Source: an uncultured Bacilli bacterium
GTDB lineage: Bacteria > Bacillota_I > Bacilli_A > RF39 > UBA660
Length of the DNA: 35,209 nt
Direction: 5' to 3'
NCBI GenBank assembly: GCA_947624175.1
Contig: CANQJD010000009.1
Span: forward strand, 1-35,209
Shown here: positions 22,448-30,847 of the stretch, one piece after another
Layout: the number at the start of each line of letters is the position of its first letter
How positions within the stretch are numbered: position 1 is the first letter of the stretch
Notes under the pieces: generated by a model
What the model was told of the DNA's origin: nothing
Seen by the model: the letters and a program-made list of their open reading frames with translations, nothing else
Databases searched by the model: none
Made by a program: the position numbers and the translations under genes

Positions 22448-23914
22448 ATGTATAATAGTATTGTAGAAAACTTAAAAAAAGTAATATATGGTATATCTCC
22501 AATTATTATTTTAGTACTTATTTTAAGTTTCTTTTTTAAAATAGATACAAATACTATCATTAGATTTATTTGTAGTTCTTTAATGGTTATAATTGGTTTA
22601 ACTTTATTTACAAGTGGGGCTGATATATCTTTAAATGTTATAGGGGAAAAGATTAGCAAAAGTTTAATTAAAAAGAAAAATTTAGTTTTAATATTAGTGG
22701 TTTGTTTTTTACTAGGTACTTTTATTACCGTTTTAGAACCTGAATTTTTAACTGTAAGTGATGAAGCTAATGGAATACCTTTACCAGTTTTATTACTTTT
22801 TGTATCAATTGGAATTGGAATTTTCTTAATGTTAGCTATTTTTCGAATTTTAAAAAGAATTGATTTTAAATATATTTTAATATCAGGTTATTTACTTATT
22901 TTTCTTATTTTAATGCTTGGGAATTTTGATATTATTCCTTTTGCTTTTGATATGGCGTCCGTCACAACCGGTGCAATTTCGGCTCCTTTTATATTAGCTT
23001 TTGGAGTTGGGTTTGCATCTCATATTAGAAGAAAAAAGACGGATAGTTCAGAGTTTGGTATTTTATCAATTTGTTCAATTGGACCAATTTTAATGATCTT
23101 AATTTTAGGGCTTTTATATCACCCTCATATTGTTTATGATTCAGATCCTATTTTAAAAAGATTAGATTTTCTAGAGACTTTATGGATGAATTTTTATCAA
23201 GTATTTTGTTCCATGACACCTCTTGCAGTTATGTATTTTTGGTTTTATCACTTTAAAGATAAAAAAAGAAAAAGAGAACTTCGAAGTATTATAACGGGTT
23301 TACTAATGGTCTTAATTGGAATTACTTTATTCTTAACTGGCGGAGATGTTGGATTCTTTAAAATCGGGTATATGTTAGGTAGTCATTTAGGAGGCATTAA
23401 TCATATTATTATTTTGATAATTGGAGGAGTCTTCGGATACTTTATTTCCAAAATCGAACCATCTTTAAAAGTGTTAATTAATTATGTAAACGAAGTTACA
23501 AATGGTGGTATTAAAGATAAATTCCTAGAAGTTTGTCTTTGTATTGGAGTATCTTTATCCGTTATTTTGTCTTTATGGAGAGTTTTAAATGGATATTCCG
23601 TTATGGCATTTTTAATTCCAACTTATTTTCTAGCCATTTTATTTGCTTTCTTTACACCCAATAATTTTCTATCAATTGCCTTTGATTCAGCTGGAGTAGT
23701 TGCTGGTAATATGACGTCTAGTTTCTTACTTCCTATGTTAGTAGGAGTGGCATCAACCGTTAGTGCTGATTATTTAAAAGAAGCCTTTGGAGTTTTATCT
23801 TTAGTAAGTATAATTCCGGTTATTATCATTGAAATAGTAGGTTTAATTTATAGTGTTGAAGAAAAATCATTTGATAATGTTATATTAGATGATAGTATAG
23901 TAGATTATAGGTGA
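22448..23914 (+). CDS. DUF1538 family membrane protein (two DUF1538 units)
   Basis: A 488-aa protein with about 14 hydrophobic segments in two homologous halves. Each half has a G-[LI]-T-L-F-x-[ST]-G-[AG]-D segment (IIGLTLFTSGADISL and LIGITLFLTGGDVGF), an acidic E-P motif (TVLEPEFLTVSD and SKIEPSLKVLIN), and a second re-entrant-like segment (MASVTTGAISAPFILAFGVG and SAGVVAGNMTSSFLLPMLVG). This is the DUF1538 pattern. I recall DUF1538 homologues (UmpAB) being described as Na+/H+ antiporters, so ion transport is likely but not shown here. The next gene encodes a PII-like protein, a frequent partner of DUF1538. The ribosome site is weak (AGG), suggesting coupling to the upstream gene. Confidence 0.8.
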   Translation: MYNSIVENLKKVIYGISPIIILVLILSFFFKIDTNTIIRFICSSLMVIIGLTLFTSGADISLNVIGEKISKSLIKKKNLVLILVVCFLLGTFITVLEPEFLTVSDEANGIPLPVLLLFVSIGIGIFLMLAIFRILKRIDFKYILISGYLLIFLILMLGNFDIIPFAFDMASVTTGAISAPFILAFGVGFASHIRRKKTDSSEFGILSICSIGPILMILILGLLYHPHIVYDSDPILKRLDFLETLWMNFYQVFCSMTPLAVMYFWFYHFKDKKRKRELRSIITGLLMVLIGITLFLTGGDVGFFKIGYMLGSHLGGINHIIILIIGGVFGYFISKIEPSLKVLINYVNEVTNGGIKDKFLEVCLCIGVSLSVILSLWRVLNGYSVMAFLIPTYFLAILFAFFTPNNFLSIAFDSAGVVAGNMTSSFLLPMLVGVASTVSADYLKEAFGVLSLVSIIPVIIIEIVGLIYSVEEKSFDNVILDDSIVDYR

Positions 23915-23918
23915 TATG

Positions 23919-24548
23919 ATGAAGTTATTAGTAATGATTTTTAATGATGAAAAGAAAATAAAATCTTTATTCAAGAAGCATAAATTAATATATAATGCTA
24001 TGACATACGGAAGTGGAACGGCTTCAGTTAGTTTACTTAAATATTTAGGGTTAGATGAAATTAGAAAGAGTGTTTATTTTTCTTTGATACCTGAAAGAAT
24101 TGAAGATAGTATTTTTAATGAAATAGATAGTAAATTAAAAATAAAAGAAATTGGGAAGGGAATTGCTTTTTCAATAAGGTTAAATAGTTCAAGTAAATTT
24201 ATAAGTGATAATTATGTAGGAGATGAGATTGTGGAAACTAAAAAAAATACCTATGAATTAATTGTAACCATTGTTAAAGAAGGTTATAGTGATTTAGTTA
24301 TGCAGGCAGCTAAAAGAGTCGGATGTACAGGTGGGACAGTTATAAGTGGAAGAAGTCTTGGAAGTAGTAGGACCATCTTCATGGATTTAGCCATTGAACC
24401 TGAAAAAGATATTGTTTTAAATATAGTACCTCATGAAATTACTAAAGATGTTATGAAAAGTATCACAAAAGAAGCGGGAGTGAAAACCGAAGCCCGAGGT
24501 CTTTTAATCTCACTTCCGATTGATAAAGTATCAGGTTTACAGGAATAA
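23919..24548 (+). CDS. Tandem PII-like nitrogen-regulator-family protein
   Basis: Two PII-like (GlnB-fold) units in one chain of 210 aa: residues about 1-95 (MKLLVMIFNDEKKIKSLF...) and about 108-207 (ELIVTIVKEGYSDLVMQAAKRVGCTGGTVISGRSLG... KSITKEAGVKTEARGLLISLP). The second unit keeps the GCTGGTVISGR turn before a shortened T-loop; no uridylylation Tyr is visible. PII proteins bind nucleotides and gate transporters, so a regulator of the adjacent DUF1538 protein is the natural role. ATG codons at 23916 and 23919 are both possible; 23919 gives the usual spacing from GGTGAT. No clear terminator follows directly. Confidence 0.75.
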   Translation: MKLLVMIFNDEKKIKSLFKKHKLIYNAMTYGSGTASVSLLKYLGLDEIRKSVYFSLIPERIEDSIFNEIDSKLKIKEIGKGIAFSIRLNSSSKFISDNYVGDEIVETKKNTYELIVTIVKEGYSDLVMQAAKRVGCTGGTVISGRSLGSSRTIFMDLAIEPEKDIVLNIVPHEITKDVMKSITKEAGVKTEARGLLISLPIDKVSGLQE

Positions 24549-24580
24549 TGTCAACTTAGAAAAAAATTAACTTAAATAAA

Positions 24581-24609
24581 TTGTCAAATTATGACTAATA
24601 TTATATAAT
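24581..24609 (+). promoter_or_regulatory. Strong sigma-A promoter of the 24.6-24.8 kb RNA
   Basis: TTGTCA (24581-24586), 17-nt spacer, TATAAT (24604-24609). Predicted start near 24616. Confidence 0.75.
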
Positions 24610-24698
24610 ATACTTGAGTCCATTGATAAGTTAAAATCTGATAATTGTATTTAACTCACTATAGGAAATATAGAATACAAATTATTATTGGAGGTGAT

Positions 24699-24767
24699 TT
24701 GCTTATCGTTATGAAGTTAATCTTTAAAGTAATGGTTTTAATTACAAAGATTAATTATAATTATTAA
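24699..24767 (+). CDS. Candidate 22-aa hydrophobic peptide (possible type I toxin)
   Basis: Too short for the ORF track. Directly after GGAGGTGAT, a TTG at 24699 opens a frame encoding a basic, hydrophobic peptide (MLIVMKLIFKVMVLITKI, then Asn/Tyr). An internal ATG at 24711 would give 18 aa. The peptide could span or insert in a membrane. TTG is only 4 nt from the GGAGG core and ATG is 16 nt, so neither spacing is ideal. The start region is buried in a long predicted stem. These are features of regulated small toxins, but no antisense RNA promoter was found on the minus strand. Confidence 0.35.
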   Translation: MLIVMKLIFKVMVLITKINYNY

Positions 24768-24803
24768 GTAATTAGTAATTAGTTCATAACATAAGATAAG
24801 AAT

Positions 24804-24830
24804 AAAGTACATAGAAATATGTGCTTTTCT
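24804..24830 (+). terminator. Terminator of the 24.6-24.8 kb RNA
   Basis: AAGTACATA-GAAA-TATGTGCTT: a 9-bp stem with a GAAA tetraloop, then TTCTT. It can be extended by AAGAA / TTCTT. Confidence 0.75.
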
Positions 24831-24848
24831 TAATATGTTGGAAAAGAC

Positions 24849-24877
24849 TTGAATTATTTTGAATATTCTTGTATAAT
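24849..24877 (+). promoter_or_regulatory. Sigma-A promoter of the 24906-27180 operon
   Basis: TTGAAT (24849-24854), 17-nt spacer, TATAAT (24872-24877). Leader about 22 nt with AAGGAG. Confidence 0.7.
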
Positions 24878-24905
24878 CAATATGGTTGAATATTAAGGAG
24901 TAAGT

Positions 24906-26168
24906 ATGAAAAAGAGAAAAACCAAGAAGAGAAGAAGAATGATAAAACCCAAAATTCAAACAGCTTTTTGTTTAATTAGCCTAGCTTTTATTATAGGCTG
25001 TTGTATTTATTATGGAAATAGATTAATTAAATATTATAAGATTTATAATCCAAAGAGTGAAACTGGAGAGACTTTAATGACTTTAGCATCAACGATTACT
25101 TCTAAATCTCAAATTGTTTATGAAGGTGATGGACTTTATCTTGATAATGGTAATTATATTTATAAAGGAAGTAAAGTTGATAATTATGTTTTAGTTAATA
25201 ATATCTTATTTCGAATAATTAAAGTTAATAGTGATAGAACCATGGATATTGTTTTTGATGAATATATAAATAAATTACCTTGGAATAGTGAATATAAGGA
25301 TTATAGTGAATCAAGTATAAATAAATACTTAAATGAAAAAGTTTTAAGTATCTTTGATAAAGAAATACTAGAACCAACAGTTGTTTGTTCTCCAAAAGTT
25401 TCTAAATTAACCGAGGTTAAATGTGATGAATATACCAACAAAGATTATGTTAGATTACTTGGTATAAGTGATATATTAAATAGTATGGTTGATAGTAAAA
25501 GTTATTTAGTTAATGATTCAGAGTATTTATGGTTATATAATGAAACGGATTCTAAAGCATGGCATACAAGTGGCAGTAGTTTTGGAAGTAGTGAAGTTAC
25601 GGAAAAGTATGGAATTAAACCAGTTATAACTTTAAAAAATAATGTTACATTAGTAAGTGGAGATGGAACTAAGAATAATCCATATCAAATTACCCATGGT
25701 GGGGATGAAATTGGAGTTGGTACTTATTTAGATATAAATGACCAAATATATACAATATATGAAGTTGGAGAAGATTATTATAAAATTCAAAGTGATACTT
25801 TACTTCCAAGTACGAGAATCTTTGATGCAAGTACTAATGATTATTCAAAATCAGGATTAAAATATTATTTAGAAGGAGATTATTTAAAAGAGATTAGTTA
25901 TGATAAACTTTTAAAAGAAGTAGATTTTGATGGAGTAACTTCGAAGGTTGGTATTTTAAATGAAAATGATTTGAAGTTTAATAGTAAATTAAAAGGATAC
26001 TTTATAAATCTTCCTGTTGACGAGAATATAACATTATATAATGGAACGATTGTATCAAGTAAAGTTAATATTCGAAGAAATGTTCGTCCTTGTCTTGGAA
26101 TTACTAAAGACTTAAATATTATAAGTGGTAATGGTAGTATTTTAGCACCATTTATTGTGGAGGTATAG
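24906..26168 (+). CDS. Type II membrane protein with two DUF6273-like modules
   Basis: A very basic cytoplasmic start (MKKRKTKKRRRM), one membrane segment (about 19-40), then an extracellular region. Two related modules are visible. The first (about 65-262) has NYVLVNNILFRIIKVNSDRTMDIVF, cysteines VVCSPK and VKCDEY that may pair, and ends VITLKNNVTLVSGDGTKNNP. The second (about 265-420) ends RPCLGITKDLNIISGNGSIL. The closing V-x-S-G-[DN]-G-[ST]-x-x-x-P pattern and the early F-R-I-I-K element are typical of surface modules often labelled DUF6273 in gut Bacillota; that label is from memory. It is co-transcribed with the phosphodiester glycosidase gene one base downstream. Confidence 0.7.
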   Translation: MKKRKTKKRRRMIKPKIQTAFCLISLAFIIGCCIYYGNRLIKYYKIYNPKSETGETLMTLASTITSKSQIVYEGDGLYLDNGNYIYKGSKVDNYVLVNNILFRIIKVNSDRTMDIVFDEYINKLPWNSEYKDYSESSINKYLNEKVLSIFDKEILEPTVVCSPKVSKLTEVKCDEYTNKDYVRLLGISDILNSMVDSKSYLVNDSEYLWLYNETDSKAWHTSGSSFGSSEVTEKYGIKPVITLKNNVTLVSGDGTKNNPYQITHGGDEIGVGTYLDINDQIYTIYEVGEDYYKIQSDTLLPSTRIFDASTNDYSKSGLKYYLEGDYLKEISYDKLLKEVDFDGVTSKVGILNENDLKFNSKLKGYFINLPVDENITLYNGTIVSSKVNIRRNVRPCLGITKDLNIISGNGSILAPFIVEV

Positions 26169-26169
26169 T

Positions 26170-27180
26170 ATGCGGAAGTCAACAATTTTCTTTTTAATCG
26201 TCGATTTATTAGTAATATTTTGTTTTGTCTTATTCTATGGACCTTTTGAAAACTTTAGAAATGTTTTAATTAATACAGCTATGGTTACCAAGAGTCATCA
26301 ATATATTGCTTATACTTTTTATAGTGAAGAAACAGTTCAAAAAGTTTTAGATTTAAATAAATTTATTCCAGTTACTGGAGATATTAATCTAGATGATATT
26401 GTTATTGATACATCAGAAAAGGATAGTTATGATAATGAATATGATGAAGAAATTTTAAAAAGAGATAAAGGTAATGATGATTATAAATATATTCAAGTTA
26501 AAGTTGGAAAACATAATGCTCATTTAGTTGCTATTTATAATCCTGAAGATGTTCATTTAATAAGTAGCAAAAAATTTAATACAGGTTCAGGACAAGAAAC
26601 AGTTTTAAATATGTGTAAACGATTAGGTGGACTTGTTTGTATAAATGGTGGTGGTTTTGCAGACCCAGATGGTTGGGGAAGTGATATTCCATTTGGTTAT
26701 GTTATTAAAGATGGAGAAGTTATTTGGTCTCCTTCTAAATCTAAAGAAAATATAATTGGTATAACTGATGAAAATAAATTATTACTTGTAAATGCAACTG
26801 GTGATGAGGCTGTAGCCATGGGAATGCGAGATGGACTTCAATTCGGACCATTCCTAATTGTCAATGGAGAAAGTATTAAATATCAAACTTCAGCTGGTGG
26901 GTATGATAGAGCTGCTCGAGTTGCCATTGCTCAAAGAAAAGATGGAGTAATCTTATTCCTAGTAACGGAAGGTACACACGGAACCGGACCTACAATGAAA
27001 GAAGTAATTGATACTTTAGAATTATATGGTGCTTATAATGCAGCTAACCTTGATGGAGGAACTTCAGCTCAAATGGTTGTCAATGGAAAACTTGTTAATA
27101 ATCCTAAAAATGTCTTTGGACAATCCGTTGCAGGTGGAAGACGAGTAGTAACCGGATTTGGACTTATTCCTGGAAAATAG
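26170..27180 (+). CDS. Phosphodiester glycosidase (NAGPA-like) domain protein
   Basis: NAGPA/DUF2233 proteins cleave N-acetylglucosamine phosphodiesters; bacterial members act on cell-surface or exopolysaccharide linkages. Residues about 1-21 form a membrane anchor, followed by a linker and the catalytic domain from about 115. Family motifs are VCINGGGFADPDGWG, FGPFLIVNGE, YDRAARVAIAQRKDG, NLDGGTSAQMVVNG and the C-terminal GGRRVVTGFGLIP. The start is ATG 26170 behind GGAGG (26159-26163); five extra N-terminal residues in the track overlap the previous stop. It is therefore an external enzyme paired with the surface protein upstream. The true substrate is not known. Confidence 0.9.
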   Translation: MRKSTIFFLIVDLLVIFCFVLFYGPFENFRNVLINTAMVTKSHQYIAYTFYSEETVQKVLDLNKFIPVTGDINLDDIVIDTSEKDSYDNEYDEEILKRDKGNDDYKYIQVKVGKHNAHLVAIYNPEDVHLISSKKFNTGSGQETVLNMCKRLGGLVCINGGGFADPDGWGSDIPFGYVIKDGEVIWSPSKSKENIIGITDENKLLLVNATGDEAVAMGMRDGLQFGPFLIVNGESIKYQTSAGGYDRAARVAIAQRKDGVILFLVTEGTHGTGPTMKEVIDTLELYGAYNAANLDGGTSAQMVVNGKLVNNPKNVFGQSVAGGRRVVTGFGLIPGK

Positions 27181-27196
27181 ACCTTAGGTCTTTTTT
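27179..27196 (+). terminator. Terminator of the 24906-27180 operon
   Basis: AGACC-TTA-GGTCT followed by a T-run; the stem begins in the stop codon. The -35 box of the next gene starts 2 bp later. Confidence 0.75.
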
Positions 27197-27197
27197 C

Positions 27198-27226
27198 TTG
27201 ACTTTTTAAGACTAATATGTTATAAT
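27198..27226 (+). promoter_or_regulatory. Strong sigma-A promoter of the 27251 gene
   Basis: TTGACT (27198-27203), 17-nt spacer, extended -10 TGT-TATAAT (27218-27226). Leader about 18 nt. Confidence 0.8.
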
Positions 27227-27250
27227 CTCTTATATCAAAAGGGGGATACT

Positions 27251-29644
27251 ATGAAAAATCAAGATTTAACCAAAGAATTAAAGAACAAAATTAATAGGAC
27301 AAGATTTAGAGAAGGTTTTAAAGGCCAATTATTTAATAGTCATTTAATAGAAAAAATGCAAATAGATTTACTTACTAATTTACTTTCTGCTAATGACTAT
27401 GATTTTAATATGTATTTAAGTTTTTTACTTAAATTTTCCAAAACTAAGAAGGGATTTTTAAATTATGAAGATAAACTTTCCATAATTAGTAATTATTTAA
27501 TACTAAATATGGGAATAATTAATACAAGTGAATTAATGAATTTACTAATTGATACAGATTTAATCGAAAATCCTGATATTATAAGATTTTCTTATAACTT
27601 TTTAAATATAAGTGATATAGAAAAAGTTGATGCTTTAACCAATATTTTATATTCTTTAAATGGTAAATTAAATAGTCTTAATTTAAGACATATATTTGGT
27701 TTAGTAAATAAAGTAAATGATTCGAAAACTTTATTTCAAATAACCCATTTATTTGAAAAAAATATTATTAAAGATGATAAAAATTTAAATGATTATCTAA
27801 AATTAATCTATGAAAATACTGATAATTATAATTTAGAATTTTTCATGAGACTTTTATATATAAGAGAAGTAAGAGAAATTCCTAATATTAAAGAATTACT
27901 AAAAAAATATATTTTAAATATTAATAATTCTAATGTTAATATGAATGATATTAATACTAAAAATGAAATATTTCTTGCAATATTTAAAAATTTAGATATG
28001 TTAGAATCACATTATTTAGAGAATGTTTTAGATTTTGTAAATTCATGTGATACTAGTTATTATCCTATAATTAGAAATTTAATTAATAATAAAAATATGT
28101 TTAAAGATAGAAACTTCTATGTTTTATTCCAAGCTTTAAAAGAAACGAAAACTGAAATTGAAAGAGATTTCTTAATCTCTATTATGAAAAATCCAAGAAT
28201 CATTAGCAGTGAACTTCAAATTAAAGCGGGATTAGAATTTTTAAAGAAAACAAAAGATGAAAATAAATTAGTTGCTTTCTATAAACTATTTATAGTTGGA
28301 CCTTTAAAAGATGATAGTTTATATTCCGAATTTTCTATCCTTATGCAAGATAACTTATTAAAATGTAAAACTAAAGAACAAACATTAAGCTTAATTAAAT
28401 TAGCACCTACTTTAAAAACATCTAAATTTAAATATGATATTTTAAAAATAGTTTTAAATACTAATAATAACTATGCTTTAGAAATATATCCTGAATTATT
28501 AAAAATAAGTTATGTTAAAGAAGATTTAAAAACTTTAGATTTAATGAAAAAATTAACTAATCTTGAAAATGAAAGTCAACTTATGTTAATTAGAAAATTA
28601 GTAAGTGTAGAAAAGATATTTAAAAACAATAATTTTAATTATTTAGTTGATGAAGTATTAAGAAAAAGAAATATGAAATTAGTATATCCTCTTACTTATA
28701 TAGATTTATTTAAAGAACCAAATAATGAAATATTATTTGAAAATAATATCTTTCTAAAATTTTGGGATATCGTTTTAAATATTAAGAATCATAGTCAATT
28801 TAATTTCTTAATTAATATGTTAAAGTATAAAAAATTATTATTAGATAATAAAAATATAGAGATTATAAAAGATTTTATTTCTAGTAATAAAGAAGAATAT
28901 AAGTTTAAATATTTAGAAGAATATATTAGAAATAATTCTAGTAAAGATAAAGAGTTTACTTTAGATAGTGATAGAAGTAAAACAATTATTATGTTACTTA
29001 AAGATTGTAAAACAGATTATCAAGCTTTATCTTTAATTAAAGTTAGTAAGTTAGTTAAAGATTCTAGTGAAGAAGCTGATTTATTAGTAAGAGTTATTTG
29101 TCTTGAAAGTGAAGATAAATGTAATGAATTAATTAGTTTATTAGAAATACCTAATGTTTTAGAAAGTCCTAAATTTAAAGAAATATTATATCATTATGAT
29201 AAATGTGATGATTTAATGCAAAAGAATAGTATTTTAGAACTTTTAAATATAGATGGAATAATGGAATCAGATTATCTTATTGGTTATTTAATGATTATAA
29301 GAAGACTTAAAACTTTACCTCAAATTCAGGCTTTATTAAAAGTTTTAAGTGAATATCCTGATTTAAAAGATTATGAATTATTTACGTTTTGTAAAAGAAT
29401 TATGTTTATAACTAATCAAGCTAAATTAATTTTAGTAGGTGAAATGATTATTGTATCTAAATCTATGCCTTATGAACTAACTGATTTAGTAATCGAGAAA
29501 ATAGTTTTAGCAGATTCTGATAAGATGATTGAAACGGTTGAATATGTTGGTAATTTAATCACAAAATATCATGGGGAAGAAAGTCCGGATATAGAAAACT
29601 TATTAATAGATTTAAAACATATAAAAACATTAAGAAAGAAGTAG
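27251..29644 (+). CDS. Large alpha-solenoid repeat protein, unknown
   Basis: I do not recognise this 797-aa protein. It has no signal peptide, membrane segment or catalytic motif, and is almost wholly helical. Reading the C-terminal half shows a repeat of about 33-34 residues with pattern Q-x3-L-[IL]-x2-L-x5-[LI]-x5-[FY]-x2-[IL]-x3-I. Clear units start near residues 590 (QALSLIKVSKLVKDS), 623 (KCNELISLLEIPNVLES), 657 (QKNSILELLNIDGIMES), 691 (QIQALLKVLSEYPDLKD) and 723 (QAKLILVGEMIIVSKS). Earlier, worn units lie near 377, 443 and 516. Two-helix repeats of this length normally build a solenoid that binds protein or RNA. AAGGGGGAT precedes the start. It is monocistronic with a strong promoter and terminator. 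Confidence 0.7.
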   Translation: MKNQDLTKELKNKINRTRFREGFKGQLFNSHLIEKMQIDLLTNLLSANDYDFNMYLSFLLKFSKTKKGFLNYEDKLSIISNYLILNMGIINTSELMNLLIDTDLIENPDIIRFSYNFLNISDIEKVDALTNILYSLNGKLNSLNLRHIFGLVNKVNDSKTLFQITHLFEKNIIKDDKNLNDYLKLIYENTDNYNLEFFMRLLYIREVREIPNIKELLKKYILNINNSNVNMNDINTKNEIFLAIFKNLDMLESHYLENVLDFVNSCDTSYYPIIRNLINNKNMFKDRNFYVLFQALKETKTEIERDFLISIMKNPRIISSELQIKAGLEFLKKTKDENKLVAFYKLFIVGPLKDDSLYSEFSILMQDNLLKCKTKEQTLSLIKLAPTLKTSKFKYDILKIVLNTNNNYALEIYPELLKISYVKEDLKTLDLMKKLTNLENESQLMLIRKLVSVEKIFKNNNFNYLVDEVLRKRNMKLVYPLTYIDLFKEPNNEILFENNIFLKFWDIVLNIKNHSQFNFLINMLKYKKLLLDNKNIEIIKDFISSNKEEYKFKYLEEYIRNNSSKDKEFTLDSDRSKTIIMLLKDCKTDYQALSLIKVSKLVKDSSEEADLLVRVICLESEDKCNELISLLEIPNVLESPKFKEILYHYDKCDDLMQKNSILELLNIDGIMESDYLIGYLMIIRRLKTLPQIQALLKVLSEYPDLKDYELFTFCKRIMFITNQAKLILVGEMIIVSKSMPYELTDLVIEKIVLADSDKMIETVEYVGNLITKYHGEESPDIENLLIDLKHIKTLRKK

Positions 29645-29661
29645 AAAATTACTTCTTTTTT
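29635..29661 (+). terminator. Terminator of the solenoid gene
   Basis: AAAGAAGTA and TACTTCTTT form a 9-bp stem around GAAAAT, followed by a T-run; the stem includes the last codons. Confidence 0.8.
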
Positions 29662-29752
29662 TACACTTTACACTTCTACTTTACAATAACTTAATAAATT
29701 TATTTCTTCCTTTTCATATAATATGGTATAATGAAGATAGATGGGTGATGAA

Positions 29753-30847
29753 ATGCGAGTTATTATAAGTGCTGGGGGGACTGGTGGTCATATTTATCCA
29801 GCTTTAAGTATTATTAATAAAATTAAAGAACATGAACCTAAAAGTGAATTTTTATATATTGGAACAACAGATAGAATGGAAAGTAAGATTATTCCAGAAG
29901 AAAAGATTCCTTATGTTGGAATAGAAATGAAAGGATTAAGTAAAAATCCAATTAAAAGTTTAAAAAGCTTTAGGTTATTATTAAAATCAATTAGTAAAAT
30001 AAAAGAAGAGATTAAAAAGTTTAATCCTGATATTGTAATTGGAGTAGGAGGGTATATTACTTTTCCAGTTATTTATACAGCTAAAAAGTTAGGATATAAA
30101 ACATTTATTCATGAACAAAATCTAATTCCGGGAAAATCCAATAAAATGCTAGTTAAATATACTGATAAGATTGCTGTTAGTCTGCCTGGTAGCCTAAAAT
30201 ATTTTCCCAAAGAAAAAACAACCTTTACAGGTAACCCTAGAAGTAGTGAAGTAGTAAAAGCAAAACCTATCAAAAAAGAAGAATTAGGACTATCGAGTAA
30301 TAAAAAATTAGTTTTAATTGTAATGGGTTCACTGGGTTCGATGACTATAAGCCTAGAACTTGAAAAAATCATCATGAACTTTAAAGATAAAGAATATGAA
30401 GTGTTAGTTGTAACTGGAAATAATTACTATGAAGAATTTAAAAATATTAAGTTAAAAAATGTAAAAATTGTCCCTTTTTTAAATAATATGTTGAATGTTT
30501 TGCAAATATGTGATTTAATAGTAACTCGAGCAGGGGCATCAACCATTTCGGAGATAACCGCGATTGGTTTACCTTGTATTTTAGTACCAAGTCCTTATGT
30601 TGCTAATAATCATCAATTTTATAATGCGATGGAATTAGTTAATAATAAAGCGGGCTTGTTACTTGAAGAAAAAGATTTTAATGCTCAGAATCTACTTGCA
30701 AAGATTGATTTAGTTTTAAATGATAAAAAAATGTATGATGAGATGCACTTTAATTCTTTAAAACTTTCAAATCCTTCTAGCAGTGAGCAGATTTATCAGT
30801 TAATTTTAGAATTGGTAGGTAAAAATGATGGAAAAGATAATCAATGA
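29753..30847 (+). CDS. murG: UDP-N-acetylglucosamine--lipid I transferase MurG
   Basis: MurG adds GlcNAc from UDP-GlcNAc to lipid I at the inner face of the membrane, making lipid II. The glycine-rich first loop SAGGTGGHIYPAL is at the N-terminus. GVGGYITFPV, HEQNLIPGKSN, TGNPRS, and the donor-binding TRAGASTISEITAIGLPCILVPSP followed by NNHQFYNA are all present. I use ATG 29753 behind GGGTGATG; the track's ATG 29741 overlaps the ribosome site. TATAAT lies at 29727-29732. The end overlaps murB by 23 bp, so MurG and MurB are coupled. Length 364 aa, normal. Confidence 0.96.
   Translation: MRVIISAGGTGGHIYPALSIINKIKEHEPKSEFLYIGTTDRMESKIIPEEKIPYVGIEMKGLSKNPIKSLKSFRLLLKSISKIKEEIKKFNPDIVIGVGGYITFPVIYTAKKLGYKTFIHEQNLIPGKSNKMLVKYTDKIAVSLPGSLKYFPKEKTTFTGNPRSSEVVKAKPIKKEELGLSSNKKLVLIVMGSLGSMTISLELEKIIMNFKDKEYEVLVVTGNNYYEEFKNIKLKNVKIVPFLNNMLNVLQICDLIVTRAGASTISEITAIGLPCILVPSPYVANNHQFYNAMELVNNKAGLLLEEKDFNAQNLLAKIDLVLNDKKMYDEMHFNSLKLSNPSSSEQIYQLILELVGKNDGKDNQ

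Larger units (their letters stand above)
24616..24830 (+). ncRNA. Structured ~215-nt transcript with perfect Shine-Dalgarno and short ORF
   Basis: This fills the 357-bp gap between the PII-like gene and the next CDS. It runs from a strong promoter to a GAAA-loop terminator. Hairpin 1 (24641-24685) pairs ATAATT-GTATT with AATAC-A-AATTAT and has an inner CTATA-GGAAA-TATAG. Then comes exposed GGAGGTGAT (24690-24698). A long hairpin follows: CTTATC (24702-24707) with GATAAG (24795-24800), GTTATGAA (24708-24715) with TTCATAAC (24783-24790), GTTAATCTTT (24716-24725) with AAAGATTAAT (24746-24755), and GTAAT (24729-24733) with ATTAC (24741-24745). A second GATAAG at 24625-24630 could compete for CTTATC. 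It resembles the plan of type I toxin mRNAs, but a purely structural RNA is possible. Confidence 0.65.

Noticed and set aside
24770-24905. Antisense RNA promoter opposite the 24.7 kb short ORF
   Set aside because: I looked on the minus strand for a -35/-10 pair facing the ORF and found none with acceptable boxes and spacing, so a type I antitoxin is not supported.
24738-24959. 73-aa minus-strand ORF across the 24.8 kb intergenic region
   Set aside because: It runs through a terminator hairpin, a promoter and the start of the next gene; no ribosome site, and the composition is that of AT-rich non-coding DNA.
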